In this document: positions 19,141 through 27,774 of the stretch, piece by piece | Position numbering within the stretch: position 1 is the first letter of the stretch | Layout: every line of letters begins with the position of its first letter | From: a bacterium | GTDB taxonomy: Bacteria > Planctomycetota > UBA1135 > UBA2386 | Direction: 5' to 3' | Assembly: GCA_030432695.1 (NCBI GenBank) | Contig: JAUILN010000001.1 | Coordinates: forward strand, 496,001 to 560,000 | DNA length: 64,000 nt | Notes under the pieces: model-generated | What the model was told of the DNA's origin: nothing | What the model saw: only the letters and a program-made list of their open reading frames with translations | Database searches by the model: none | Made by a program: the position numbers and the translations under genes

Positions 19141-21780
19141 TCAGTTGCCGGGTAGGGCTGCTTCGAGCTGCTCGCGGGTGAGTGAGGCAAGGATCTGCTG
19201 GGGGGTGGCGGAGTCGACGACTTCGATGTGCTGGGGGTCGCCGAGGTTCAGCCGGGAGCCGTTGCCGCTCTTGGGGATCAGTTGCCAGCGCACCTGGTAG
19301 GTGCCGGGCTCCGGCAGTTCGAGGCGCGCCGCGCCCTGGTCGTCGACCTCCGCATAGAGCCGGTGGTCCCAGGGTCGGCCACCCCATGTCGACGAACTAC
19401 CGCGCTCGCTGCGCCACGAGTAGCGGATGTCGGTGGTCCAGGAATCTTCGATGCGGGTGAGTCGGGCTGCGAGTCGATGCTCGGGCGCGGGCGCGAGTAC
19501 GGTGGGGGCCACTTGGAGGTCGACCACGGGGGCGCGCGGCAGGACCACTTCGCCACCGTCGCGTAGACCGCGGTGGTGGGTCGAGCGGTAGCCGTCGGCG
19601 TAGACGAACACGTCGACCGTCTCGTCGAGGGCCAGCAGCCGGCCCGCTCCATGTGCGAGTTCCAGGCCTTCGAAGTTCGCGCGCGGGTGGTTCGGCGGCG
19701 CGGGCGACTCGACGAGCGCGACCGCGTCGGGAATCGGGTTGCCCTGCGCGTCGACGACGGTGAACCCGATCGTGTGCAGAACATCCGTCAGATCGATCGT
19801 TCCCACGTCGGTGGTTTCGCCGCCGACGATGAGCTGGTCGGTGCGCGTGGCGACGGGGCCGGGGAACCCGAAGAGCCTGACCTCGAGGGACACGGTGCCT
19901 GGTTCCAGCGAGGGGAATCGGAAGTTGCCCCCGAGGCTCGGGGCGTCGGCCAAGGTGCCGCCGCTCGCCTCGCTGACCACCGCGAGCTGTAGGTGGATCC
20001 GTGCGTCGGTCGCTGGTAGCACGACTTCGCCGCGCAGCCCGCCGGCCTGCTGCATGGTCACGACCAGGTCGCGGACGCCGCGCGGGACTTCGCCGGAGTC
20101 CGTACGCAGATATCCATCGGCTTCGACTGCGACGCGGAACACGTCGTTCTCGACTCTGCCCGCGATCGAGAACCGTCCGTCGGAGTCGCTCTGGTGTCCC
20201 CACTTCACCCGGTCCCAGATGCCGCCCGACAGCAGGGTCTTGCCGAGTAGCTCGACACGGGCACCCGCGATCGGAGCCCGTCGCGGATCGACGACCTTCC
20301 CCGCGACCAGCAGCGGCGGAGGCGTCATGCTCAACGTGCCGAGATCGTTGATGCCGGGACGCAACGGGGTCGGTACGTCCAATGCTGCGTGCAGGCTGCG
20401 ATACTGTTCCTGAAAGGCGAGGCTGCGGGACGCGCCCGGTCCCAGATCATCGCTGGGTTCGAACAGGACCACTCCGTCCGCGTCGGTCCGAATCGACAGG
20501 TTGCTTTCGCTGGATGTGTTCGGGAGCGAGGCTTTCGCGACGACGCGGACCGAGGCCTCGGCGATCGGCTGCGCGTCTTTGTCGACGAGGCGGACTCGGA
20601 GCACCGGTCTCTCGCCGAACATCCGCACCCGGATCTCGACCTCCTGTCCGGGCGCGCGCGGTCCGTCGGCTTCGACCTCTGTGCCCTCGTTGGCGTTGTG
20701 GTGTTCGGCAGCCACGTCGAGACCGAGACCGAGACCGAGGCCGACGGCGTCGAAGTGGGAGCGGCCGTCGACCGTGATCCGATACGGGTCCTGCGCGACC
20801 GGATCGTCGTCGACGAGTGGACTGCGGCGCGACAGCGTGACCCGCGACTCCGCTTGCTCCAGCGAGTCGACGATCACCGTCACCTTGCCGGTGGGTGGAA
20901 GCACGAACTCCAGCGGTTCGGCCGGCGGCGCGGCAGGGTCGAAGCGCGCGAACACCGGTTCGGCGAGCAGCAGGTCCAGGCCGAGGGCGGCCTCCACCAA
21001 CGGGGCGTCGTGGTAGTGGAAGGCGAGGCAGCGGGCGTGGACGTCGTCGAGGGAGAGCGACCCGGCAGCGTCGGTGTGACCCGTCCAGGCGCTGTGCCAG
21101 GTGTGGCGACCGTGGACCGTGAGGCGCAGCGGCGCGTTCGCTGCGGGACGTCCATCGGCATGGACGACCCGGACGGTGAGCGCATGTTGCGCGGCGAGCT
21201 GGAGGCGCAGCGGGGTGTCGGCCCGGGCGCGGATCCGTTGCCACCCGCTGCGGGTCGTTCCGTCGTCCGCCACGTGGCGGGCGGCGACGACCAGGAGTCG
21301 TTCGTCGCGGGTCGGCAGGTTGGTGGTGCCGTTCGCGTCGGTGTCGGCGCATCGCGTGCCGAACTCCTGGAGGAGTTGCAGCTGCTCGGACATCGGCGCG
21401 TCGTCGTCGATCTGGCGCGAGCCCTCGCGGAGCGTGGCGTAGTCGACGAACCACACGTTCGCACCGAAGAGCGGTTGCGAGTCCTCGGCGCGGACGACCT
21501 GCACTGCGTGGCCGTCGAAGACGTTCGGGTCCGGCGGGTCCGACGGGGCCAGGCCGGCGGCTGCCGGGGTGTCGACGTCACGACGGCTGGCGGAATCCAC
21601 CGCGGCCGCCTGCGAGTCGGCCTCGCGCTCCGGGCCGCGTCGACCGTCCGTGTCCGCGGTCGGCTGCGTCGGTCCCGGGCCCGAGCCGGCGGGTGGGATG
21701 TCGGCGGGTTCGAGGGACAGGATACCGGCGACCACGAGGCCGGCCATCAGCAGGGCGAGCAGCAGGAGGGTTCTGACCAT
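19141..21780 (-). CDS. Membrane-anchored or exported protein with carboxypeptidase-regulatory-like repeats (paralog B)
   Basis: An 879-residue tandem copy of the gene at 16261-18912, with the same order of elements. The hydrophobic start MVRTLLLLALLMAGLVVAG is followed by a Pro-rich linker, then a domain with HALTVRVVHADGRPA. Further regulatory-like domains (LLVAGKVVDPRRAPIAGA, GFTVVDAQGNPIPDAVAL) lead to a C-terminal domain closing TPQQILASLTREQLEAALP. The two copies have diverged mainly in the linker and in single repeats, so both are probably maintained. The ATG at 21778-21780 begins the hydrophobic segment. It is divergent from the hydrolase at 21899 with 118 bases between starts, an arrangement mirrored by paralog A and the fossil at 19062. 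No catalytic residues are recognised. Confidence 0.78.
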   Translation of the reverse strand: MVRTLLLLALLMAGLVVAGILSLEPADIPPAGSGPGPTQPTADTDGRRGPEREADSQAAAVDSASRRDVDTPAAAGLAPSDPPDPNVFDGHAVQVVRAEDSQPLFGANVWFVDYATLREGSRQIDDDAPMSEQLQLLQEFGTRCADTDANGTTNLPTRDERLLVVAARHVADDGTTRSGWQRIRARADTPLRLQLAAQHALTVRVVHADGRPAANAPLRLTVHGRHTWHSAWTGHTDAAGSLSLDDVHARCLAFHYHDAPLVEAALGLDLLLAEPVFARFDPAAPPAEPLEFVLPPTGKVTVIVDSLEQAESRVTLSRRSPLVDDDPVAQDPYRITVDGRSHFDAVGLGLGLGLDVAAEHHNANEGTEVEADGPRAPGQEVEIRVRMFGERPVLRVRLVDKDAQPIAEASVRVVAKASLPNTSSESNLSIRTDADGVVLFEPSDDLGPGASRSLAFQEQYRSLHAALDVPTPLRPGINDLGTLSMTPPPLLVAGKVVDPRRAPIAGARVELLGKTLLSGGIWDRVKWGHQSDSDGRFSIAGRVENDVFRVAVEADGYLRTDSGEVPRGVRDLVVTMQQAGGLRGEVVLPATDARIHLQLAVVSEASGGTLADAPSLGGNFRFPSLEPGTVSLEVRLFGFPGPVATRTDQLIVGGETTDVGTIDLTDVLHTIGFTVVDAQGNPIPDAVALVESPAPPNHPRANFEGLELAHGAGRLLALDETVDVFVYADGYRSTHHRGLRDGGEVVLPRAPVVDLQVAPTVLAPAPEHRLAARLTRIEDSWTTDIRYSWRSERGSSSTWGGRPWDHRLYAEVDDQGAARLELPEPGTYQVRWQLIPKSGNGSRLNLGDPQHIEVVDSATPQQILASLTREQLEAALPGN

Positions 21781-21883
21781 GGAGCCTCGGAGGGGATCCT
21801 CGCCGCTGGGACCCACGGTTGCACCAGAGCCTTACGGAGTCGGGAGAAGCTCCAGGTGCAATCGGCCCGGGGCGTCGCGGGTC

Positions 21884-21889
21884 TACACT
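21884..21889 (+). promoter_or_regulatory. -10-like TACACT nine bases before the hydrolase ATG
   Basis: TACACT, then nine bases, then ATG at 21899, with no Shine-Dalgarno. The same layout is kept in the duplicated fossil at 19047-19064, so it has some support as a functional promoter element. Confidence 0.4.
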
Positions 21890-21898
21890 CACCCCACC

Positions 21899-23797
21899 AT
21901 GCGAACGTCCCTCCGCTCCCTGGGTGGTCTCCTCGTCCTCGGTGTCGCAGCCGCGTCACCCGCCGCACAGGACCTGCAACGCAGCGACTACCGGCAGTCG
22001 TATCATCGGGTGCCGATGCGCGACGGCGTGCACCTGCACACCGAGGTGCTCACGCCCATCGGCGCGGCGCGCGAACGACTCGACGAGCTGCCGATCGTGT
22101 TCCTGCGCACGCCGTACGGCGCCTCGGTGCAGGAGGGGACCTTCACGCGCTACTTCGACTCGACCTTCCGCGAGCTGTCGAAGGACGGCTACGTGTTCGC
22201 GGTGCAGGACGCGCGGGGGCGCCATCGCTCGGACGGCGAGTTCGAATGGAACCGGCCGGTGCGGCACCACCTGGACCCGGACGCGATCGACGCCAGCACC
22301 GACGCCTACGACACCATCCAATGGCTGGTCGACAACGTGGCCGGCAACAACGGCAAGGTCGGGATGCTCGGGGTCTCGTACCCCGGCTGGTACACCACCA
22401 TGGCGTTGGTCGACTCGCACCCCGCGCTGGCCTGCGCCAGCCCGCAGGCCTCGCCGAGCGACTACTTCGTCAACGACGACTTCTTCCACAACGGTGCGTT
22501 CCGGCTCAGCCCGAGCGCCGAGCTGCCGTTCCTGCTCGAAGGCGATCCGAAGGCCAACACGCGGGTGCCCTACGACCAGGTCGACACCTACGAGTTCTTC
22601 CTCGACCTCGGCGCGCTGACCAACCTCGATGTGCGCTATCTGCACGGCGCGTCGCCGACCTGGCTGAACTTCCTCGCGCACGATACCTACGACGAGTTCT
22701 GGGAGACGGGCGCGACGCTGCCGCACCTGAAGAGCGTGCCGGTGCCGGTGCTCAACGTGTTCGGCTGGTGGGACGCCGAGAACCTCGGCGGCGCGCACGA
22801 CATCTACACCCATCTGGAGAAGCTCGACGCGAACCAGCAGAGCCGGATCGTGGTCGGGCCGTGGTCGCACGGGCAGTGGGCGAGTGCCAACGCCACGGCA
22901 CTCGGGGACTACGAGTTCGGTAGCGATACGAGCACCTACTACCAGCGCGAGGTCGAAGCGCCGTGGTTCGCGCACCATCTGAAGGGTGCGTCGGACCCGG
23001 GTCTGCCCGAGGCGCTGATGTTCCAGACCGGCTCGAACGTGTGGAAGCGCTACGCCGCGTGGCCGCCGGTTGAGGGTGTCGCGCAGCGGGAGCTGTTCCT
23101 GCACGGCGACGGGAGCCTCGACTGGAATCCGCCAGCCGCACTGCGCGACGACTGGGTGGGCTTCGTCGCCGATCCCGACAAGCCGGTGCCCTACACCAAG
23201 CGGCCGGCGATGGGCTTCTGGCAGGGGCTCCTGAACGCGCCGGGCAAGCCCGAGCGGTTCGAGCGGGCCGGCAAGATCTGGAAGGTCGAGGATCAGCGCT
23301 TCGTAGCCGACCGGCCCGACGTGCTGGTCTTCGAGACCGAACCGCTGGAGCAGGACCTCGAGGTCACCGGCCGCATCGTTGCGAAGCTGTTCACCTCGAC
23401 CACCGGCACCGACGCCGACTGGGTGGTCAAGCTCATCGACGTCTATCCCGAGCAGTATCCAGACCGGCCGTGGATGGGCGGATTCCAACTGATGGTCGCC
23501 GACGACGTGGTCCGCGCGAAGTTTCGCGACAGCCTGAAGCAGCCGAAGCCGCTGAAGCCCGGCGAGGTCACCGGCATCGACATCGACCTGCGGACCCGCA
23601 ACCACCTGTTCCGCAAGGGCCACCGGGTGATGGTGCAGATCCAGAGTTCGTGGTTCCCCCTGATCGGCCGCAACCCGCAGCGGTTCGGCAGCATCCCCGA
23701 GATGCAGCCCGACGACTTCCAGCGCGCCGAGCACCGCGTCCACGTCAGCGTCGACCACCCCTCGCGCCTCCTCCTCGACGTCGCAACTCCCCGCTGA
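21899..23797 (+). CDS. Secreted CocE/NonD-family hydrolase (X-Pro dipeptidyl-peptidase-like)
   Basis: A 632-residue alpha/beta hydrolase of peptidase family S15 type, which cleaves Pro-containing peptides or acyl esters. The signal peptide (about 5-23) ends SPAAQ. The nucleophile Ser160 sits in LGVSYPGW. The expected acid Asp292 is in FGWWDAEN and the histidine His324 in VGPWSHGQW, giving a complete triad. The C-terminal third is the beta-rich jelly-roll domain of this family (from about GRIVAKLFTSTTGTDADWVV). The ATG at 21899 is chosen for the signal peptide and because the fossil copy at 19062 begins with the same residues. The longer open frame upstream overlaps paralog B. It is probably periplasmic; the substrate is unknown. 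Confidence 0.88.
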   Translation: MRTSLRSLGGLLVLGVAAASPAAQDLQRSDYRQSYHRVPMRDGVHLHTEVLTPIGAARERLDELPIVFLRTPYGASVQEGTFTRYFDSTFRELSKDGYVFAVQDARGRHRSDGEFEWNRPVRHHLDPDAIDASTDAYDTIQWLVDNVAGNNGKVGMLGVSYPGWYTTMALVDSHPALACASPQASPSDYFVNDDFFHNGAFRLSPSAELPFLLEGDPKANTRVPYDQVDTYEFFLDLGALTNLDVRYLHGASPTWLNFLAHDTYDEFWETGATLPHLKSVPVPVLNVFGWWDAENLGGAHDIYTHLEKLDANQQSRIVVGPWSHGQWASANATALGDYEFGSDTSTYYQREVEAPWFAHHLKGASDPGLPEALMFQTGSNVWKRYAAWPPVEGVAQRELFLHGDGSLDWNPPAALRDDWVGFVADPDKPVPYTKRPAMGFWQGLLNAPGKPERFERAGKIWKVEDQRFVADRPDVLVFETEPLEQDLEVTGRIVAKLFTSTTGTDADWVVKLIDVYPEQYPDRPWMGGFQLMVADDVVRAKFRDSLKQPKPLKPGEVTGIDIDLRTRNHLFRKGHRVMVQIQSSWFPLIGRNPQRFGSIPEMQPDDFQRAEHRVHVSVDHPSRLLLDVATPR

Positions 23798-23816
23798 CCC
23801 CCATCGATCAGGGGGG

Positions 23817-23884
23817 TTGACATCTCGACCCGGCCGAGTTGTTAACCCCCTTGACATCTCGGCCGGGTCGAGTTGTGAACCCCT
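23817..23884. repeat. Two tandem 34-bp units with inverted centre, each able to form a hairpin
   Basis: Unit 1 (23817-23850) and unit 2 (23851-23884) both begin TTGACATCTCG and end GAGTTGT.AACCCC. Their central eight bases are reverse complements of each other (ACCCGGCC in one, GCCGGGTC in the other, sharing the flanking C and G). Unit 1 with the preceding G run folds on itself: GGGGGTTGACATCTCG pairs with CGAGTTGTTAACCCCC with two mismatches. It lies in the 144-bp gap between the hydrolase stop and the reductase start. It could be a terminator or a BIME-like repeat cluster. Confidence 0.75.
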
Positions 23885-23941
23885 ACCGAAGGCGGGGAAG
23901 ATCGCGGGAATTCTCGGGGGGGCCGCGGTCTTGCACGGGGC

Positions 23942-25642
23942 GTGAGCACGCAACGCAAGACCTATGTCGTCGTCGGCGGGGTGGCCGGCGGGGCCTCCTG
24001 CGCGGCCCGGCTACGCCGCCTCGATGAACATGCCGAGATCATCGTCCTCGAGCGCGGGCCGTACGTCAGCTTCGCCAACTGCGGGCTGCCCTACTACATC
24101 GGCGGAGTCATCGAGGACGAGAGCAAGCTGTTGGTCGCGACCGCCGAGCTGTTCATCAGCCGCTATGCGATCGACGTGCGGCCGGAGAACGAGGTGCTGT
24201 CGATCGACCGCGAGCGCCAGCTCGTGAGGGTGCGGCGGCGGCAGGACGGCAGCGAGTACGAGATCCGTTACGACGCGCTGGTCCTCTCGCCCGGCGCGCG
24301 GCCGATCAGGCCGCCGCTGCCCGGCATCGACCGGCCCGGCGTGTTCTCGATCCGCACCGTCCCGGACAGCCGCGCCGTCCGCGCCTGGATCGAAGACCGC
24401 CAGGTCCGCGACGCGGTGGTGATCGGCGGTGGCTTCATCGGCCTGGAGATGGCCGAGAACCTGCACCGCCGCAACATCAGGGTCCACCTGATCGAGCTCG
24501 CGCCGCAGGTGATGCCACCGTTCGACCCGGACATGGCTGCGCACATGCACGCGCAGATGGTCGAGGCCGGGGTGGAGGTCCTCGTCGACGAAGGGGCAGA
24601 GGCGTTCGAAGACGCCGGCCCACGCATCGCGGTCCGCACCAGCCGCGGCCGGAAGCTGGTCTGCGACCTGGTGATCCTGGCCATCGGCGTGCAGCCCGAG
24701 TCGCAGCTCGCCAAGGACGCCGGCCTGACGCTCGGCCCGCGCGGCCACGTGCACGTCGATGCCTGCATGCGCACCGACGACCCGCACATCTGGGCGATCG
24801 GCGACGCGGTGGAGGTCACCGACCACGTGCGCCGCGCGCCCACCGCCGTGCCGCTCGCTGGCCCGGCCAACCGCCAGGGCCGGATCGCCGCCGACAGTAT
24901 CCTCGGCCGCGAGATGCCGTTCCGCGGCGTGCAGGGCACCGCGGTCTGCGGCGCGTTCGGGCTGACGATGGCCTGCACCGGTTCCAACCTGCGCGCCCTC
25001 GCCCAGGCCGGCATCGACGACGTCGGCGTGGTCGAGACCCATCCCACCGACCACGTCACCTACTACCCCGGCGCCAAGCGCTTCCACCTGAAGCTGCTGT
25101 TCGCCAGGTCCGACGGCCGCATCCTCGGCGCGCAGGCGGTCGGCGAGGGCGACGTCGCGCGGCGCATCGACGTGATCTCGATGGCGATGCAGCTCGGCGG
25201 CACCGTCGAGGACCTCGAGCAGGCCGAACTCTGCTACGCCCCGCAGTTCGGCGCCGCCAAGGACCCGGTGAACATGGCCGGCATGGTGGCCGGCAACGTG
25301 CGCCGCGGCGACCTGCGTCTCGGCCCGCGCTGGGACGAGTTCGAGGTCGACCCCGGCCACGGCAGCGCACCGCCGTTCATCGTCGACGTCCGCGAGGCCT
25401 TCGAGTTCGGCGCCTCGCCGCTACCGGGGGCCGTCAACGTGCCGCTCTCCCAGCTCCGTGAGCGCGTTGCCGAGGTCCCCGCCGACCGCCCGGTGCTGGT
25501 CACCTGCGGCGTCGGCCAGCGCGCCTGGAACGCCTGCCGCTGCCTGGTGCAGAACGGGCGGGATGCGCGGTTGCTGAGCGGCGGCTTCCAGTCGTGGCAG
25601 GCCCACGAGAAGGGGCGGGGGTTCGCGGGGCGTGAGGGGTGA
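23942..25642 (+). CDS. FAD-dependent CoA-disulfide reductase-like enzyme with C-terminal rhodanese domain
   Basis: A 566-residue cytoplasmic flavoprotein of the pyridine-nucleotide disulfide oxidoreductase family. The FAD-binding VVGGVAGGAS is at 10-19. The redox cysteine Cys47 lies in SFANCGLPYY, the single-cysteine active site that separates CoA-disulfide reductases from glutathione reductase. The NAD(P)H motif VVIGGGFIGLEMAENL is near 159-174, followed by a dimerisation domain. A rhodanese domain fills the last 100 residues, with DVREAFEFGASPLPGAVNVP and the catalytic cysteine in VTCGVGQRAW. This fusion (CoADR-RHD) reduces CoA disulfides, polysulfides or persulfides and so points to thiol or sulfur homeostasis. 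The start is GTG at 23942. It is preceded by the tandem hairpin repeat and followed by an unrelated small gene. Confidence 0.92.
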   Translation: MSTQRKTYVVVGGVAGGASCAARLRRLDEHAEIIVLERGPYVSFANCGLPYYIGGVIEDESKLLVATAELFISRYAIDVRPENEVLSIDRERQLVRVRRRQDGSEYEIRYDALVLSPGARPIRPPLPGIDRPGVFSIRTVPDSRAVRAWIEDRQVRDAVVIGGGFIGLEMAENLHRRNIRVHLIELAPQVMPPFDPDMAAHMHAQMVEAGVEVLVDEGAEAFEDAGPRIAVRTSRGRKLVCDLVILAIGVQPESQLAKDAGLTLGPRGHVHVDACMRTDDPHIWAIGDAVEVTDHVRRAPTAVPLAGPANRQGRIAADSILGREMPFRGVQGTAVCGAFGLTMACTGSNLRALAQAGIDDVGVVETHPTDHVTYYPGAKRFHLKLLFARSDGRILGAQAVGEGDVARRIDVISMAMQLGGTVEDLEQAELCYAPQFGAAKDPVNMAGMVAGNVRRGDLRLGPRWDEFEVDPGHGSAPPFIVDVREAFEFGASPLPGAVNVPLSQLRERVAEVPADRPVLVTCGVGQRAWNACRCLVQNGRDARLLSGGFQSWQAHEKGRGFAGREG

Positions 25643-25740
25643 GACGGACGCAAGGCTGTCGGTCGTCCGCGTGGCGAGGTCGGCGGGTCTGCACCGGGCC
25701 GACGACCGGCTGCGCCGAACGGCGCCGCATGTAGGCTCCT

Positions 25741-26073
25741 GTGAAGCGCATGGAATACGTCGTTGCAGACTGGGACGGGTGCTCGCTCGGGCCGCTTCCG
25801 CCCGAGGAGTTCGAGGATCTCCTTCATCAACTCCAACGATTTGGAACCGAAGAGCATCCGGACATCTCCGTCCATCACGACTCCGGGTGGAGCCTGGGCA
25901 TCGGGCTGAGCCTGGAGGTCTGGATCGAGAACCTGTTCGAAGACGAGACTCGGCCGCGTCACGTGCTGGGTCTGCAGATGGGTGAGGTCGTGGCGTTGAT
26001 GCAGTCCATGGCGGACGGCGACATCGCCGGGCTGCTGGCGAGGGAGTGGCGGCCGGGTTACCCGTGGGCGTGA
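25741..26073 (+). CDS. Small acidic protein of unknown function
   Basis: About 107-110 residues, soluble and acidic, with no recognised family. It starts at GTG 25741 or ATG 25750; a -10-like TAGGCT (25732-25737) ends three bases before the GTG and 12 before the ATG, which favours the ATG for a leaderless message. Features are an aromatic start (MEYVVADWDG), a central beta-type segment SGWSLGIGLSLEVWIENLFE, and a helical end (EVVALMQSMADGDIAGLLAR). Stable hydrophobic spacing and GC3-rich codon use like its neighbours suggest a real gene. It may be an immunity-like or regulatory small protein, but nothing around it says so. It converges on tsaC. Confidence 0.5.
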   Translation: MKRMEYVVADWDGCSLGPLPPEEFEDLLHQLQRFGTEEHPDISVHHDSGWSLGIGLSLEVWIENLFEDETRPRHVLGLQMGEVVALMQSMADGDIAGLLAREWRPGYPWA

Positions 26074-26119
26074 CGTGGCCCGCGTGCACCGTCCTTCGCA
26101 CCGGATCGGATGATCTCGC

Positions 26120-27106
26120 TCAGTCCTGGTTCGCCGCGCGTCGCAGCCGGTCGTTCAGCGCCACGCCCAGTCCACTCTGCGGCGCGAGTTCGGCGTGGAT
26201 CGCTTCGAAGCCGGCGCGGTCGAGTTCACGCAGCGTGGCGAACAGCCGACTGGCCGCCTGTTCCAACGAGCCGGTGTCGCTCAGCCACCGCCAGTGGGTG
26301 GGAGCCTCTTCGACCGAGGGGCGCGTGAGGAACAGCAGTGCTTCTACGCCGGCCGGGCGCGCGACCAGCTCGTCCGGCAGCTTCTCGTGCAGGTGGATCC
26401 TGGTCCGCGGGCTGTAGTGGCGCGAGAGCTGACCGGGTGCGGTCTGCGGTCCCGCTTCACGCTGAGCGATCGAGGCGCGGGCCAGCGACACGCCGAGCAC
26501 CTGCTCCAGCGCCTCGGCGGTGATCCCGCCTGGACGTAGCAGCACCGGTCGCGACGGATCCCGCAGGTCGACGATCGTCGACTCCAGGCCGACCTCGCAC
26601 GGGCCGCCGTCGAGCACGTGCTCGATCCGCCCGCCGAGCCCCTCGACCACGTGTTCCACGCAGGTCGGGCTCACGTAGCCGAACGGATTGGCGCTCGGTG
26701 CGGCCAGCGGCAGGTCGCAGGCCTCGAGCAGGCGGCGGATCACCGGGTGAGCGGGCACGCGGACCGCCACCGAGCCGAGACCGGCGGTGACCACGTCCGG
26801 CACGATCTCCAACTTCTCCAGGACCAGCGTCAGCGGGCCCGGCCAGAACGCATCCGCGAGCCGTTGCCCGGCCTCTGACCAGTGCGCGATCCGGGTGACC
26901 TGCTCGGCCTCCAGCAAATGCAGGATCAGCGGGTCGTCGGCGGGGCGGTCCTTGGCCGCGAAGATCCGTTGGCAGGCAACCGCGTCGAGCCCGTTCGCCG
27001 CCAGCCCGTAGACGGTCTCGGTCGGCACCGCGACGAGTCCGCCCGCGCGCAGCACCTCGGCGAGGTGGCGGATCGCGGCGTCGCTCGGCGCATGGATCTG
27101 GACCAT
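26120..27106 (-). CDS. tsaC: L-threonylcarbamoyladenylate synthase (Sua5/YrdC family, with C-terminal Sua5 domain)
   Basis: A 328-residue enzyme that makes threonylcarbamoyl-AMP from threonine, bicarbonate and ATP, the first step of t6A37 modification of ANN-decoding tRNAs. The YrdC domain (about 1-205) shows GGLVAVPTETVYGLAAN (22-38), AAKDRPADDPLILHL (50-64), FWPGPLTLVLEK and VAVRVPAHPVIRRLLE, then LAAPSANPFGYVSPT and LESTIVDLRDP. After a linker containing TAPGQLSRHYSPRT, the typical Sua5 linker, comes a short Sua5 C-terminal domain. The length fits Sua5 rather than minimal TsaC. The downstream partner tsaE is also in this window (59291). The ATG at 27104-27106 follows a -10-like TAGCTT by eight bases. 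Confidence 0.95.
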   Translation of the reverse strand: MVQIHAPSDAAIRHLAEVLRAGGLVAVPTETVYGLAANGLDAVACQRIFAAKDRPADDPLILHLLEAEQVTRIAHWSEAGQRLADAFWPGPLTLVLEKLEIVPDVVTAGLGSVAVRVPAHPVIRRLLEACDLPLAAPSANPFGYVSPTCVEHVVEGLGGRIEHVLDGGPCEVGLESTIVDLRDPSRPVLLRPGGITAEALEQVLGVSLARASIAQREAGPQTAPGQLSRHYSPRTRIHLHEKLPDELVARPAGVEALLFLTRPSVEEAPTHWRWLSDTGSLEQAASRLFATLRELDRAGFEAIHAELAPQSGLGVALNDRLRRAANQD

Positions 27107-27114
27107 GCGGGGCC

Positions 27115-27120
27115 AAGCTA
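27115..27120 (-). promoter_or_regulatory. -10-like TAGCTT upstream of tsaC
   Basis: TAGCTT on the minus strand, then eight bases, then the tsaC ATG, with no Shine-Dalgarno between. A leaderless start is suggested by spacing only. Confidence 0.35.
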
Positions 27121-27165
27121 GCGCGCCGGACCCCCGCTGTCCCGGGGGCGCTCACAAGTCGTGGA

Positions 27166-27774
27166 TCAGGGCAACGGCTGCCGCAGCCGGTCGTGCCGGA
27201 TCACGCTCTCGAACCAGCCGTCGATCTCGGCGATCGAATCCGGGAGCGGGAACAGGCCCGACAGCCGGACCCGCTGCAGGATGCAGGCGGCATGGATGTC
27301 TGCCGCGCTGAGCGACTCGCCGACCAGGAATCGCTGGCCGTCGAGCTTGGCGACCAGCTCCTCGACCGCCTCCTGGAAGCGCTGGGTCGCGTCGTCGACC
27401 TCTTCCTCGGCGAGCTCCTCGCCGGCGATCCGCGCGTGGACCACGTCCATCATCGGACCGGCCAAGACGATCCGCGCCCAGAACTCCTCGTCCTCCACCT
27501 CCCACTGCTCGAACCGGTCGCTGCCGTAGAGCCGCGGCGTGTCGCGGAAGTTGGCGTCGAGGTAGCGCAGGATCGCGGCGGAGTCGAAGAGCACCGTCTC
27601 GCCGTGGACCAGCACCGGGGTCAGGTACTGCCCCGAGATCTCGGCGATCCGGTCGCGGTCCTGCTCCGGATCGATCGGATGCCACGCGTAGTCGAGGCCC
27701 TTGTAGCCGAGGGCGACCCGGACCTTCATGTTGTTGGAGGTCTCGAAGCCGTGGAGGTGCAGCGGTGCGGTCAT
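27166..27774 (-). CDS. Glutathione S-transferase family protein
   Basis: A 202-residue cytoplasmic protein with the two-domain GST fold. The thioredoxin-like N-terminal part runs from LHLHGFETSNNMKVRVALGY (the Ser/Asn replacing the catalytic region of classical GSTs) through LTPVLVHGETVLFDSAAILRY, whose cis-Pro and E/D-S pair bind glutathione. The C-terminal all-helical domain includes FLVGESLSAADIHAACILQR with the conserved structural N-cap Asp. It probably conjugates or reduces small electrophiles with glutathione or another thiol; the substrate is unknown. Its ATG overlaps the stop of the upstream secreted protein as ATGA, an odd pairing of a cytosolic enzyme with an exported protein. Confidence 0.88.
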   Translation of the reverse strand: MTAPLHLHGFETSNNMKVRVALGYKGLDYAWHPIDPEQDRDRIAEISGQYLTPVLVHGETVLFDSAAILRYLDANFRDTPRLYGSDRFEQWEVEDEEFWARIVLAGPMMDVVHARIAGEELAEEEVDDATQRFQEAVEELVAKLDGQRFLVGESLSAADIHAACILQRVRLSGLFPLPDSIAEIDGWFESVIRHDRLRQPLP

